Shown here piece after piece: positions 30,657-40,040 of a DNA stretch of 64,000 nt. This DNA is from FEB-12 sp964503315 (GTDB taxonomy: Bacteria; Zixibacteria; MSB-5A5; GN15; FEB-12). The stretch lies in contig CAZCZL010000008.1 in assembly GCA_964503315.1 (NCBI GenBank), positions 1 to 64,000 of the forward strand, in the 5' to 3' direction. The notes under the pieces are model-generated. The model was not told the DNA's origin, ran no database searches, and was given only the letters and a program-made list of their open reading frames with translations. Within the stretch, counting starts at the first letter, position 1. Each line of letters opens with the position of its first letter. A program made the position numbers and the translations under genes.

Positions 30657-32060
30657 ATGTCCAGGCTTCGCCTCATCGGCACTGGACTCTTCGCCGCCGC
30701 GCTGCTGACCCGACTGGGGTTTTACTTCCTGACCGGCTATACAGCCGATGACGCTTTCATCACTTTTCGGTACGCTGAACAGATCGCCCTGGGGAACGGG
30801 TTCGTCTATAATCTAGGCGAACGGGTTCTCGGGACCACCACGCCGCTTTTCACGCTGCTGCTCTCCATCTTTTCGCTGATGCGGATCCCCCTAGTCTGGG
30901 GGGCGCTGGCGATTTCGCTGGTCGCGTCCGGCCTGACCGCGCTGGTTCTCTACAAGTTCGCGCGGGCGTTGCGTTTCACCCACTTGGCTATTCTCCCGGC
31001 CGCACTCTACATCGGTTTCCCCCGCTCAATCCCGGCGGAGATATCCGGGATGGAGACAGCTTTTTTTACTCTGTTAGTTATCTCTGCCTTCTACTTCCAG
31101 CATCGCAAGTTGGGAATCTACGCGCTCGGGATGGCGACGCTCGCATCGGTCACACGACCCGAGGGACTTGCTCTACTCGCGATGTTGTTGCTATACAACC
31201 TCTGGCAGGATCGAGCCGCCTGGTTACGGTTGATCTTCACGCCGATGATGATCCTCGGCCCCTGGTTGCTGTTCGCCTGGCAATATTTCGGGTCGGTCAT
31301 TCCGCACTCGGTCACCGCCAAAATGGCATTGTATAGTCAGTTCGGCACGATGCCCCCAACCGAGGCGCTGGTACACCTGCTCTATCTTGATTCGCCATTT
31401 GGGTGGATCATGCTGGTCCTGTTATTGATTGGCGCGTGGGAGTTGAACCGTTCACAGAACGGCGGCAAACTTGAACTGGTCTGGATAGTTGGGATCTTCC
31501 TCTTTTTCTCACTCAGCAAAACACATCTCTTTCATTGGTATATCACGCCTATCTACCCGGTTTTCCTGATCTTTGTCGCGGCGGGGATCAGCGCGATATA
31601 CGAGCGAATCCGGTTAGCGCCATCGCTCGCCGGCAGACTCGGCGAAAGCGGCGCGGTGGTCGCCGCGCTGGGGCTGATCGCGTTGTCATTCACGCAAGTT
31701 GCTCACTATAGAGAGATTCAGCAGACGACTGAGTGGGTACACAAAGAGCTCGGTACATATCTCTTCGCGCAGGCAGAGCCGGATGCGATTGTCGCGGCGG
31801 AAGATATCGGCTATATGGGATACTATTCGAAGCGGATCATTCTTGACCGCGATGGTCTGGTCTCGCCGATCGCTGTCGAGTACAACCGTTCCGCGCGATA
31901 CTTTGATCTGGTGAGTGATACTCGGCCGGCATATGTCGTGGCATCGGTTGGGTCGCCGTTGAGTTCGTTTCTTGATGACCCCAAGTTTGTCGCCATGTAT
32001 CATGAACTTAAGCGGTTTGGATATCGTACTACCGAGTATCGAGTCTACAAGAAGAATTAG
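30657..32060 (+). CDS. polytopic GT-C type glycosyltransferase (PMT/ArnT-like)
   Basis: 467 residues with about ten to eleven membrane helices and a C-terminal soluble domain (about 360-467). The first external loop has the catalytic-type DDAFITFRYAEQIALGNGFVYN, as in polyprenyl-phosphate sugar transferases of the GT39/83-related group, followed by GERVLGTTTPLFTLLL. It would move a sugar from a lipid carrier to a lipid, protein or glycan on the outer face of the inner membrane. Acceptor unknown. It follows the CPXCG gene after 5 nt, and a GNAT gene lies 15 nt downstream. Confidence 0.75.
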   Translation: MSRLRLIGTGLFAAALLTRLGFYFLTGYTADDAFITFRYAEQIALGNGFVYNLGERVLGTTTPLFTLLLSIFSLMRIPLVWGALAISLVASGLTALVLYKFARALRFTHLAILPAALYIGFPRSIPAEISGMETAFFTLLVISAFYFQHRKLGIYALGMATLASVTRPEGLALLAMLLLYNLWQDRAAWLRLIFTPMMILGPWLLFAWQYFGSVIPHSVTAKMALYSQFGTMPPTEALVHLLYLDSPFGWIMLVLLLIGAWELNRSQNGGKLELVWIVGIFLFFSLSKTHLFHWYITPIYPVFLIFVAAGISAIYERIRLAPSLAGRLGESGAVVAALGLIALSFTQVAHYREIQQTTEWVHKELGTYLFAQAEPDAIVAAEDIGYMGYYSKRIILDRDGLVSPIAVEYNRSARYFDLVSDTRPAYVVASVGSPLSSFLDDPKFVAMYHELKRFGYRTTEYRVYKKN

Positions 32061-32075
32061 CATACAGGAGTGACC

Positions 32076-32975
32076 ATGAAAGCATCGGTGCAGATTCGAA
32101 AGGCCCGCGAGAAGGATCTTCTCCCCGCCTTCAAGATGGTCGAAAAGTCATTCAACCATCTTCGGAAAAAGCATTCAATGAAACCGATCAAGTTCCCTTT
32201 GCAGGAACTCCCGCCGGTGCAGAAGCATCTCTTTTCCACCGACGGCCACCGCGCCTGGTGCGCCTGGAAGGGGAATAAGATAGTTGGCTACACGCACGCG
32301 CTGGTCCGTGGTAAACAGTGGTATCTGGGGTACCTGTTTATCGATCCGAACCTTCAGGACAAGGGAGTCGGCCGGAAACTGCTCGAGAAAGTCTATTTCA
32401 AGAAGCCCGGCATGACCCATGCCCTCTGCACATTCTCCTACAATATGCAGGCGGTCGGAATCTACTCACAGTTTGGGATGGTCCCGATACAGGGATTGGC
32501 TTGGCTCGGCGGCCAACAGGGCAAATTCAAGATGCCAAGACCGACCGGATTGCAGGCATCGAGTGACCTGAGCAAGGCGGATATCGCCTGGATAAACTCC
32601 CTGGAGAAGAAAGTGCGTGGCTATGATCGCGATGTAGAGTGGAAATTCTGGACCTCCAACGAGTACTATGAACCGTTTATCTTCCGTGACAAAGGGAAGC
32701 GGGTCGCGTATGGGCTGCTCTACAAGAAAATGGGGATTGGGCCAGTCGGCGCCATCAGCAACGAATACATGATCAAGGCGACCGCGGAGCTGATCCGTCG
32801 GGCCAAACCCCCGAAGAAGGAGTCGATTTCGGTTTGGGTGCCGACCTCGAATATTGAGCTGTATCAGTCGCTGATAAAGATGGGATTCCGGCTCGGCGAG
32901 ATCACGGTCTTCATGTCGGACAAGTCCTATACCGACTTCCAACGGTATGTGCCGACACATCTTGCGATCTTTTAG
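32076..32975 (+). CDS. two-domain GNAT acetyltransferase
   Basis: 299 residues. The first GNAT domain (about 1-140) has the acetyl-CoA loop in LFIDPNLQDKGVGRKLLE, the Q/RxxGxG/A motif. The second (about 160-299) is a degenerate half lacking the loop and with different strands. Substrate unknown. The start was set at the ATG preceded by AGGAG with 5-nt spacing, rather than the GTG two codons upstream. It is likely cotranscribed with the glycosyltransferase. Confidence 0.82.
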   Translation: MKASVQIRKAREKDLLPAFKMVEKSFNHLRKKHSMKPIKFPLQELPPVQKHLFSTDGHRAWCAWKGNKIVGYTHALVRGKQWYLGYLFIDPNLQDKGVGRKLLEKVYFKKPGMTHALCTFSYNMQAVGIYSQFGMVPIQGLAWLGGQQGKFKMPRPTGLQASSDLSKADIAWINSLEKKVRGYDRDVEWKFWTSNEYYEPFIFRDKGKRVAYGLLYKKMGIGPVGAISNEYMIKATAELIRRAKPPKKESISVWVPTSNIELYQSLIKMGFRLGEITVFMSDKSYTDFQRYVPTHLAIF

Positions 32976-33191
32976 TCACACCTGACGGACCGGCGGCATG
33001 CGACAGGCAGTCGCCGGTCTGACCTCCCCCATACGCGCCAGCAAGCCATGCTCTCCGCGACAGTTGTGTACTTGTTTGCCCATTATTGAAACAGGGGAAA
33101 GTTTGTCGAAGTTCTTGTGGGGCAAAGAGAACAACTCCGGTTTGGTAATCCTCAATATTACATATTTCTGGTTTTTCTATAAATGAGGGCG

Positions 33192-33197
33192 TATATT
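33192..33197 (+). promoter_or_regulatory. -10 element of the Rrf2-mrp operon
   Basis: TATATT followed after 6 nt by the GTG start. The -35 is weak, which would suit an activated or self-repressed promoter. Confidence 0.45.
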
Positions 33198-33203
33198 TGG
33201 GGC

Positions 33204-33626
33204 GTGATTACCAAGAAAACCGAGTATGCTATTCGCGCGCTGTGGGAGTTGGCTCATAACCCCAGTGATCTCGCGACCGCCAATCAGATCGCACATCGGC
33301 AGGCGATCCCGCCAAAATATCTTCCTCAGATCATTTCCGAATTGAGTCGAGCGGGATTATTATTGTCGGTGCGAGGGTATGGCGGCGGCGTCAAGCTGAG
33401 TCGCCCCCCACGGGAAATCTCGTTGCTGCATGTCATCGAGGCGATGCAGGGGAAGTTAACGATGTTCGAGTGCCAGGTTGGCAACTACGAATGTATCAAT
33501 CTCCCCAACTGCGAGTTGCAGTGCACATATGGGAAAGCCCAGTCCGCCCTCGAGAAAGTGTTCCGGGAAACAAAACTCTCGGACATTCGGTTCAAGCAGC
33601 AAACGAGAGGACGCGATGGTCACTAA
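33204..33626 (+). CDS. Rrf2 family Fe-S type transcription regulator
   Basis: 140 residues from a GTG. The N-terminal winged helix (VITKKTEYAIRALWELAH; PPKYLPQIISELSRAGLLLSVRGYGGG) is standard for IscR, NsrR and RsrR. Cys90, Cys97, Cys103 and Cys107 follow, matching the position of IscR Fe-S ligands. It probably senses iron-sulfur or redox state and may control its own operon. The GTG is 6 nt after TATATT, so the mRNA is likely leaderless. The stop overlaps the mrp start by 11 nt, so an Fe-S related P-loop protein is its partner. Confidence 0.9.
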   Translation: MITKKTEYAIRALWELAHNPSDLATANQIAHRQAIPPKYLPQIISELSRAGLLLSVRGYGGGVKLSRPPREISLLHVIEAMQGKLTMFECQVGNYECINLPNCELQCTYGKAQSALEKVFRETKLSDIRFKQQTRGRDGH

Positions 33627-34674
33627 AGAAACCGTTCTGCACATTCTCAGCGGAATCGAGGACCCGGAACTCAAGCGGCCGTTGACCGAACTTGATATGG
33701 TCAAGTTCGTCGAGATCAACGGAGGCGATGTTACGGTTGGCATTACGCTTACGGTCCCCGGATGCCCGCTCAAGGATAAGATCACCCAAGATGTCACTGC
33801 TGGCGTACGCCTGATCCCTGAGGTCACCTCGGTGAAGGTAGTATTTGATGTCATGACAGATGAGCAGCGCGCGCGCTTGCGCGAGAAGCTCGGTCTCGGC
33901 AAAGCACCCGGTCGCGAACCCGCGACCATTATCAACTTCGCGAAAAGATTTATCGCGGTCTCATCTGGTAAGGGCGGCGTCGGCAAATCGACCGTCACTA
34001 CCAATGTCGCCGCGGCGCTGGCCCGACTGGGAAGAAAAGTCGGACTGCTGGATGCCGACGTATACGGATTTTCCATTCCGCGCATGCTCGGAGTGCATGG
34101 TCAGCCGACCATCATCGACGACAAGATTGTACCACTCCGCAAAGGGGACAATCTGCAGGTTGTCTCGATGGGATTTTTTGTTAACGAAGATGACCCGGTT
34201 ATCTGGCGCGGCCCGATGTTGCACAAAGCGATCAACCAGTTTCTGACCGATGTGGTGTGGGATGATCTGGACTATCTTTTCCTGGATCTTCCGCCTGGCA
34301 CCGGTGATGTGACTCTGACCATCGCGCAGGCAATTCCCGCCGCGGAATTGCTGGTGGTCACCACACCGCAGGCGACTGCTACACATGTCGCCGGACGTGT
34401 GGCGAAGTTGGCGGAGCGCACACACTTGCGTGTGATCGGCGTCATCGAGAATATGGCCTATTTCGAGACGAATGGTCAGCGTGAGTATATCTTTGGAAAG
34501 AATGGCGGCAAGGAATTGGCCAAGCGTCTGGGTGTGGATCTGCTCGGCGAGATACCGTTACAGATCTCGATTCGCGAGGGCGCTGACTCGGGTCGACCCG
34601 CCGCGTTGAGCGGAGATGCCTCGCAGATAAAGCTGTTCGAGGAGATTGCGCGAGCGATCGAACAGACGGAATAG
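33616..34674 (+). CDS. Mrp/NBP35-type P-loop ATPase without the C-terminal CxxC
   Basis: 352 residues. An N-terminal MIP18/DUF59 domain (about 1-90, with PGCPLKDKI) is followed by the deviant Walker A SSGKGGVGKSTVTTN and Mrp motifs (LLDADVYGFSIPRML; ENMAYFETNGQ...IFGKNGG). Members carry or transfer Fe-S clusters using a C-terminal CPxCG pair. Here that position reads ETNGQ, so the bridging cysteines are absent, as in SalA-type regulators. It may be a regulator or an Fe-S factor of another kind. GAGAGG precedes the ATG. A strong terminator follows. Confidence 0.88.
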   Translation: MVTKETVLHILSGIEDPELKRPLTELDMVKFVEINGGDVTVGITLTVPGCPLKDKITQDVTAGVRLIPEVTSVKVVFDVMTDEQRARLREKLGLGKAPGREPATIINFAKRFIAVSSGKGGVGKSTVTTNVAAALARLGRKVGLLDADVYGFSIPRMLGVHGQPTIIDDKIVPLRKGDNLQVVSMGFFVNEDDPVIWRGPMLHKAINQFLTDVVWDDLDYLFLDLPPGTGDVTLTIAQAIPAAELLVVTTPQATATHVAGRVAKLAERTHLRVIGVIENMAYFETNGQREYIFGKNGGKELAKRLGVDLLGEIPLQISIREGADSGRPAALSGDASQIKLFEEIARAIEQTE

Positions 34675-34700
34675 CGATAACCGTTTGAGAATCATCCGTG

Positions 34701-35095
34701 TTATCCACACAGCATTGTAAATAGTCGGCGCGCCTGAGTGGCGCGCCGATCTGTTTTCCACTATCCATTATTTCTAAGATTGTATCTCACAAGAGATTCA
34801 AAATTGTGTGAATTATTTGTGAGCGTCCGCTTGACGCGCTTTCCGGGGGACTGATTATTATCCCCACGATGAAATTGATTGATTCACATACTGTTAATAC
34901 GATGTGGACATTTCTCCACCACGCTGCTAACCTCTTTCACGGCAGTGTGGTTTTCCGATAATTATTAACACGGACATGTTGACAACTGTGTGGGTAATGG
35001 TGGTCATCTGACCGCCCCGAAAGAGTAACCGGCTGCGTTTGAAAGGATTCCAAACGGCCACCTATGTTAACAACTGACCCAGGGAGGAAATCTGA
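34701..35095. other. candidate oriC segment upstream of dnaA
   Basis: A 420-bp intergenic gap with a perfect DnaA box TTATCCACA at 34701-34709. One-mismatch boxes are at 34858-34866 (TTATCCCCA) and 34989-34997 (TGTGGGTAA, reverse), with a weaker TGTGGACAT at 34903. AT-rich stretches lie between them. The dnaA-flanking position is typical for bacterial origins. The dnaA promoter must also lie here. Confidence 0.6.
34726..34757 (+). terminator. terminator after mrp
   Basis: CGGCGCGCC/GGCGCGCCG with a 5-nt loop, then ATCTGTTTT. Confidence 0.7.
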
Positions 35096-36454
35096 TTGCT
35101 CGAAATGAATTCGAATTCTCAGCAATGGACCGACTGTCTGAAATACATGTCACGTCGGGTCAAAGAACAATCCTTTAACATCTGGCTGCGCAACACAAGA
35201 GGGGAACCGAACGGCAACGGCGAGTTTAAGATCGCGGTGCCGAACCAATTTGTCGCGGATTGGATCAACAGTCATTTTCGCGATATAATTGAGGAATCAT
35301 TTACGGAGGTTCTCGGGCATCGCTATCAGCCCGTCTATGTTATCACTGCGCAGCCGGAGGCGGTAGATCAAGTGAGCATCAACTTTGAATCTCCGACCCC
35401 GGCGCCACGTCCGCCCGCGCCGAACCACACCCACCACAATTTGAATCGCCGCTACAATTTCGACACGCTGGTAGTTGGTGACTTCAACCAGTTCGCCTGC
35501 GCGGCGGCCCAGGCCGTGGCCGAAGAGTCCGGCACCGCCCGCTACAATCCCCTCCTCATTTACGGCGGCACTGGACTCGGCAAAACCCATATCGTTCAGG
35601 CGATCGGCAATTACATTGTCGACCAGTTCCCGACACGACGGGTGATGTATGCTACCTCCGAGAAATTCACCTCTGATTTCATCGCGGCGATCTCCGACCG
35701 CACGATCTCGGACTTCTCCAAGATGTATCGCGATGTCGACCTGTTGATAATCGATGATATCCAGTTCTTTACCGGGAAGGAATCGACACAGGAGCAATTC
35801 TTCCACACCTTCAACTCGCTCTACCACAGCGGAAAGCAGATTATCCTGACGTCTGACCGTCCGCCGCGGGAGATTAAAGGGTTGGAAGAGCGGCTGTTGT
35901 CTCGCTTCTCCATGGGACTGGTCACCGATCTGCAGGCCCCCGACCTTGAGAACCGTACCGCAATCCTGCTGAAGAAGCTGGAAGCGGAAGGAACCTCAAT
36001 GCCGGACACCGTGGTCACCTATATCGCGGACCAGATCACATCCAACGTCCGCGAGCTGGAAGGCGCGCTGATACGGGTGCTGGCCTATTCTTCCATGAAG
36101 AAAGTGCCGGTCGACCTGGAGATGGCCCAGAAAGTCCTCGGTGACCTTCTGGACAAGCAAAAGAAGGAAGTGACTATCGAGGCGATCCAGAAAGAGACCG
36201 CGCGTCACATGGGAGTTGAGATCGCGGTGATGACCGCCAAGAAGAAGACCGCCAAGATCGCGCTGGCGCGCCAGATCGCGATGTACCTCTGCCGTTCTTT
36301 GACGGATAACTCGCTGAAAATGATTGGCGCGGCGTTTGGCGGACGCGATCATTCCACGGTGATACATGCGTGTGACCTGATCTCGCAGCGCATCGCGGCG
36401 GACAGCGCCTTTCGCGAAAGAATTGACAAGATCTCAGCGTCACTTTTGTATTAA
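35096..36454 (+). CDS. dnaA: chromosomal replication initiator protein DnaA
   Basis: 452 residues, all four domains. Domain I (about 1-80) is followed by a short Pro-rich linker (about 100-115). The AAA+ domain has Walker A GGTGLGKTH and Walker B LLIIDDIQF, with the arginine-finger region GLEERLLSRF. Domain IV has the DnaA signature FGGRDHSTVIHACDLI. It binds DnaA boxes and opens the origin. The TTG start was chosen because AGGGAGG lies 8 nt before it; the ATG three codons in is too far. DnaA boxes lie on both sides of the gene. dnaN and recF follow. Confidence 0.98.
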   Translation: MLEMNSNSQQWTDCLKYMSRRVKEQSFNIWLRNTRGEPNGNGEFKIAVPNQFVADWINSHFRDIIEESFTEVLGHRYQPVYVITAQPEAVDQVSINFESPTPAPRPPAPNHTHHNLNRRYNFDTLVVGDFNQFACAAAQAVAEESGTARYNPLLIYGGTGLGKTHIVQAIGNYIVDQFPTRRVMYATSEKFTSDFIAAISDRTISDFSKMYRDVDLLIIDDIQFFTGKESTQEQFFHTFNSLYHSGKQIILTSDRPPREIKGLEERLLSRFSMGLVTDLQAPDLENRTAILLKKLEAEGTSMPDTVVTYIADQITSNVRELEGALIRVLAYSSMKKVPVDLEMAQKVLGDLLDKQKKEVTIEAIQKETARHMGVEIAVMTAKKKTAKIALARQIAMYLCRSLTDNSLKMIGAAFGGRDHSTVIHACDLISQRIAADSAFRERIDKISASLLY

Positions 36455-36733
36455 CAGTGGTTGTGAGTAAATGTGTGAGTGCACTCTGGATAACCGGACG
36501 ACAGTAAATTCTGTGGGTAACCAGATGAATTCCTTTATATCTATACACAACCAGTGTTGGAATATGACGCGACCGGAAGATCGAGATAAACGGTTCAATG
36601 ACAAGATAGAGGATGATCTTGTGGCGCTGTTTTTCTCGCCTATTCACAATCTGACATCACTTATTACCAGTATTTCATATATATCTCAGATAAGTAATAT
36701 GAGTATATGTGAAGAACACGGGAGAAATGCTTC
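36455..36733. other. dnaA-dnaN spacer with DnaA-box cluster
   Basis: 279 bp. DnaA-like boxes: TCTGGATAA (36485-36493), TGTGGGTAA (36512-36520) and TGTGAGTAA (36462-36470). An AT-rich tract at about 36655-36710 (TTTCATATATATCTCAG) could be a duplex-unwinding region and holds the dnaN promoter. Together with the upstream cluster this would be a bipartite origin. A short ORF here is not convincing. Confidence 0.55.
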
Positions 36734-37846
36734 ATGAAGTTCTCATTGCCGAAATCGCGTCTGAGTGGCGCGCTCCAATCCATTCTCCAGGTGGTGCCGA
36801 CTAAATCGACCCTGCCTATCCTGACCAATATCCTGTTTGAGGCGCTTGAGAATAAGCTGAAGCTCTCTGCCACAGATCTGGATATTTCTATTACCGCGAC
36901 CGTCGAGAGTAATGTCGCCAAAAAGGGTTCGGTTGCCCTGCCGGCGCGAATACTCTTTGAGATCATTCGCGAACTGCCGGAGGCCGAGATCACCTTTGAG
37001 GCGGTCGGTAACCGGGTTGAAATGAAAATCCCGAACGGGACCTATAAGATCGCGTCAGTTTCGCCAGAAGACTTCCCGAAACTCCCGACTATTAACACCA
37101 AAAAAGAGATTCGGATCGAATCGGCGGATTTCATCAGAATGATCCGCAAAACTACATTCGCTTGCTCGACCGACGAGACCCGTCCGGCGTTGAACGGGGT
37201 ACTCTGGCAGACCAAAGGGGAGCGGACACAGATGGTGGCGACCGATGGTCACCGCCTGGCCCGCATTTCAGTCACGAATAGCAAACTGAAAGCGATGACC
37301 GAGGACCTGATCATTCCCCCTAAGGTTCTGAACCTTATTCCGAAATTCGTCGATGATACCCAGAAAGAGATCGGTATCATCTTCGGTGAGAACAGCATCA
37401 TTTTCAATCTGGATAATATCATTCTGACTTCTCGACTCATCGAGGGACCGTATCCGAACTTTGAGCAGGTCATTCCGGCCAGCAACGACAAGAAGATGGT
37501 CGTGGCGAAAGATGATCTGGCTGGCGCGGTGCGGCGCGTGTCGATCCTGTCGAATGCGCTGACCCACCAGGTCCGCTTCTCTATCAAGAAGGGTTCGCTA
37601 ACCTTGGCCACCAACAATCAGGATGTCGGCGGCGAGGGGAAAGAAGTTTTGGATTGCGATTACACCGGCGAAGCAGTCGATATCGGGTACAACTCACAGT
37701 ATGTGACGGATATTCTTTCCCGTATCGATGGTGGCGAGGTGATCTTTGAGCTCTCCTCCCCGGTCGCAGCGGGATTGGTCTACAGCCCGGAAACGAGCAA
37801 GGAAGATTTCCTCTGTCTGGTGATGCCACTCAGACTGGCTGAGTGA
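36734..37846 (+). CDS. dnaN: DNA polymerase III sliding clamp (beta subunit)
   Basis: 370 residues, the usual length. Three copies of the clamp fold are visible: STLPILTNILFEALENKLKLSATDLDISI in domain 1, TFACSTDETRPALNGVLWQT and MVATDGHRLA in domain 2, and the C-terminal SSPVAAGLVYSPETSKEDFLCLVMPLRL in domain 3. It forms the ring that tethers polymerase III. GGGAGAA precedes the ATG by about 7 nt. recF follows after 50 bp. Confidence 0.98.
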   Translation: MKFSLPKSRLSGALQSILQVVPTKSTLPILTNILFEALENKLKLSATDLDISITATVESNVAKKGSVALPARILFEIIRELPEAEITFEAVGNRVEMKIPNGTYKIASVSPEDFPKLPTINTKKEIRIESADFIRMIRKTTFACSTDETRPALNGVLWQTKGERTQMVATDGHRLARISVTNSKLKAMTEDLIIPPKVLNLIPKFVDDTQKEIGIIFGENSIIFNLDNIILTSRLIEGPYPNFEQVIPASNDKKMVVAKDDLAGAVRRVSILSNALTHQVRFSIKKGSLTLATNNQDVGGEGKEVLDCDYTGEAVDIGYNSQYVTDILSRIDGGEVIFELSSPVAAGLVYSPETSKEDFLCLVMPLRLAE

Positions 37847-37896
37847 TGGCATTTGATAATCCAGTGGAGTAACAGAAACAGCCGGGTGAGCCAACG

Positions 37897-38979
37897 ATGA
37901 TTGTCGAACGCGCGGCTGTTTCCAATTTCCGGAATTTCGAATCGCTCGAGGTTCGCTTCTCCCCGGGGGTGAATGTCTTCTTTGGGGCCAATGGCTCCGG
38001 TAAAACCAATCTCCTTGAAGCTCTCTTTGTTTTATGTCTCGGCCGCTCCCAACGGACAGCGGCCGATGCTGTTTTGGTGCGTCAGGGGGAAGAGGTCTAC
38101 CGGATTGAGGGGGATATCAATCAGGATGGCCGAATCCGCACGATTGCGGTCGCCTACCAAAAAGGGGGGCGAAAAAAGATCACACGCGACGCTATCCCAA
38201 TTCGAATCGCTGAGCTATTCGAGACAGTCTGTGCGGTATCGTCCGGACCGGAAGATTCCGACATTTTGTCTGGAGGGCCCTCAGTCCGAAGAACCTTTCT
38301 GGATATCTATCTCAGCCAATACTCCCGCGCCTATCTTGATATCCTCAAAGACTACCATCGGGTGCTGGCGCAAAAGAACGCCGCGCTGAAGATCCAGATG
38401 GATTGCTCGGCCTATGACGAATTGATCATCCAGTACGGGGCGAAGATCATCCGGACAAGACAGGAGTTTATCCGGCTACTGCGTGAGGTGGCATCCCGGC
38501 ATTATGCGTCGATCGCCAACGGAGAAAAACTTGATATTCGCTATGAGACGTGTGTACCATCGGATATGGCAGACCTGGCGATAATCGAGGGAGGGCTGGC
38601 TGCGGCCCTGACCAAAGGGGCGGCGCGGGAGCGCGCCACCTGCCAGGCGGTGATTGGACCGCACCGGGATGAGCTGACGATATCGATCGGTGACTACCCG
38701 GCCAGAACCCACGGATCACAGGGGCAATGGCGGACCGCCGCAGTGTCGCTGAAATTGGCTGTCTATGAGATGCTCCGCGAGAAGAGAAAGCTCGCGCCAG
38801 TACTTCTGCTCGATGAGATCTTCGCCGAACTGGATATAGACCGCGCACATCGATTGATTGACGCCTTCTCCGGCTACAACCAACTGTTTTTGACCACTGC
38901 GGTCGAGCCACCGGAACCGCTACGCAGGAATGGCCGCCGCTATCGCATATCGCGCGGTAATCTGGAGGAGATCTCCTGA
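37897..38979 (+). CDS. recF: DNA replication and repair protein RecF
   Basis: 360 residues. N-terminal FRNFESLEVRFSPGVNVFFGANGSGKTNLLEAL with Walker A. C-terminal signature and Walker B are in SQGQWRTAAVSLKLA and LLLDEIFAELD, as in SMC-like RecF. It loads RecA at gaps with RecO and RecR. The stop overlaps the start of the ABC ATPase gene (TGATG), so that gene is coupled to recF. The gyrB that often follows recF is not here. Confidence 0.95.
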   Translation: MIVERAAVSNFRNFESLEVRFSPGVNVFFGANGSGKTNLLEALFVLCLGRSQRTAADAVLVRQGEEVYRIEGDINQDGRIRTIAVAYQKGGRKKITRDAIPIRIAELFETVCAVSSGPEDSDILSGGPSVRRTFLDIYLSQYSRAYLDILKDYHRVLAQKNAALKIQMDCSAYDELIIQYGAKIIRTRQEFIRLLREVASRHYASIANGEKLDIRYETCVPSDMADLAIIEGGLAAALTKGAARERATCQAVIGPHRDELTISIGDYPARTHGSQGQWRTAAVSLKLAVYEMLREKRKLAPVLLLDEIFAELDIDRAHRLIDAFSGYNQLFLTTAVEPPEPLRRNGRRYRISRGNLEEIS

Positions 38980-40040
38980 TGGCCGGCTTGCGAGTGACCA
39001 ACCTCACAAAATCGTTCGGATCGAACAAGATTCTCGACTCTGTGTCGCTTGAACTTGCGGATGGCGAACTTCTGGTCGTGCTCGGTCCATCTGGCTGTGG
39101 CAAGTCCACACTCCTCCGTTTGATCGCTGGACTCGAAGAGGTTGATGCGGGTGAGATTCACATAGGTGAACGTCGAGTGGACCAACTTCGACCACGCGAC
39201 AGAAATGTTGCGCTGGTTTTCCAGAACTATTCTCTCTATCCGCACATGACAGTGGCGAAAAACCTCGCTTTCCCGTTAACGGTCGCCAAAGTCCCCAAAG
39301 CTGAGATCAAAGAGAAGGTCGCCAAGGTCGCGGCGATGCTTGGTCTCGAGGAACGTCTCGAGGCGAAGCCGAGCCAGCTCTCCGGTGGACAGCGCCAGCG
39401 AGTGGCGCTCGGGCGGGCGATCATTCGCGAGCCTTCGCTTTTCCTGTTGGATGAACCGCTCTCCAATCTCGATGCCGACCTTCGCGCGCGCATGCGGCTC
39501 GAAATAGTCGCCCTGCAAAAGCAACTCAAGAAGGCGATGGTCCATGTCACCCATGACCAGACTGAAGCACTGACGATGGCCGACCGTATCGCGCTCCTGG
39601 ATAAAGGAACTCTGATTCAACTTGGGACGCCAGAAGAGCTATATCGCAAGCCGGCGACGACTTTTGTGGCTTCATTCATCGGCCAACCAAAAATCAATCT
39701 GGTGGACGTAGTTATTGAAAACGGCTACACGCGGCCGTTCAACCTGAATGTCGGCCATCAGATCTCCGGTAAGGCGATTCTCGGGATTCGTCCGGAAGCG
39801 ATCCAGATCTGGTCCGATGAAGAATACTCCGGGCAGGTGGAATCAGTGGAATATCTGGGGGATCAGTATTTCGCACGAATCAAGTATGGTGACTTATTAC
39901 TGACCGCCTCGAAAATCGCGACTGAGCCACAGGTTGGACGGAATGTGACATTTTCGCTGAAGCGCGAGGATCTGCTGTTCTTTGACTCCGCCTCGGGGAA
40001 GCGGTTAGATTTTGCACTCTCTGCCGACACTTCAGCGTAG
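38979..40040 (+). CDS. MalK/UgpC-type ABC transporter ATPase
   Basis: 353 residues. The ATPase domain (1-235) has Walker A GPSGCGKSTLL, Q-loop, signature LSGGQRQRVALGR, Walker B LFLLDEPLSNLD and the switch His in HVTHDQTEA. The C-terminal TOBE-like domain (about 240-350) is the sugar-importer type. Permease and binding protein are not nearby, so it may serve distant permeases. It is coupled to recF (TGATG), an unusual partner. Its 3' end overlaps the convergent mutM by 9 bp. Confidence 0.9.
   Translation: MAGLRVTNLTKSFGSNKILDSVSLELADGELLVVLGPSGCGKSTLLRLIAGLEEVDAGEIHIGERRVDQLRPRDRNVALVFQNYSLYPHMTVAKNLAFPLTVAKVPKAEIKEKVAKVAAMLGLEERLEAKPSQLSGGQRQRVALGRAIIREPSLFLLDEPLSNLDADLRARMRLEIVALQKQLKKAMVHVTHDQTEALTMADRIALLDKGTLIQLGTPEELYRKPATTFVASFIGQPKINLVDVVIENGYTRPFNLNVGHQISGKAILGIRPEAIQIWSDEEYSGQVESVEYLGDQYFARIKYGDLLLTASKIATEPQVGRNVTFSLKREDLLFFDSASGKRLDFALSADTSA

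Noticed and set aside
36471..36737. 88-codon ORF between dnaA and dnaN overlapping dnaN by ATGA
   Set aside because: The overlap is tempting, but the ORF spans DnaA boxes, has no ribosome site and has random-looking composition.
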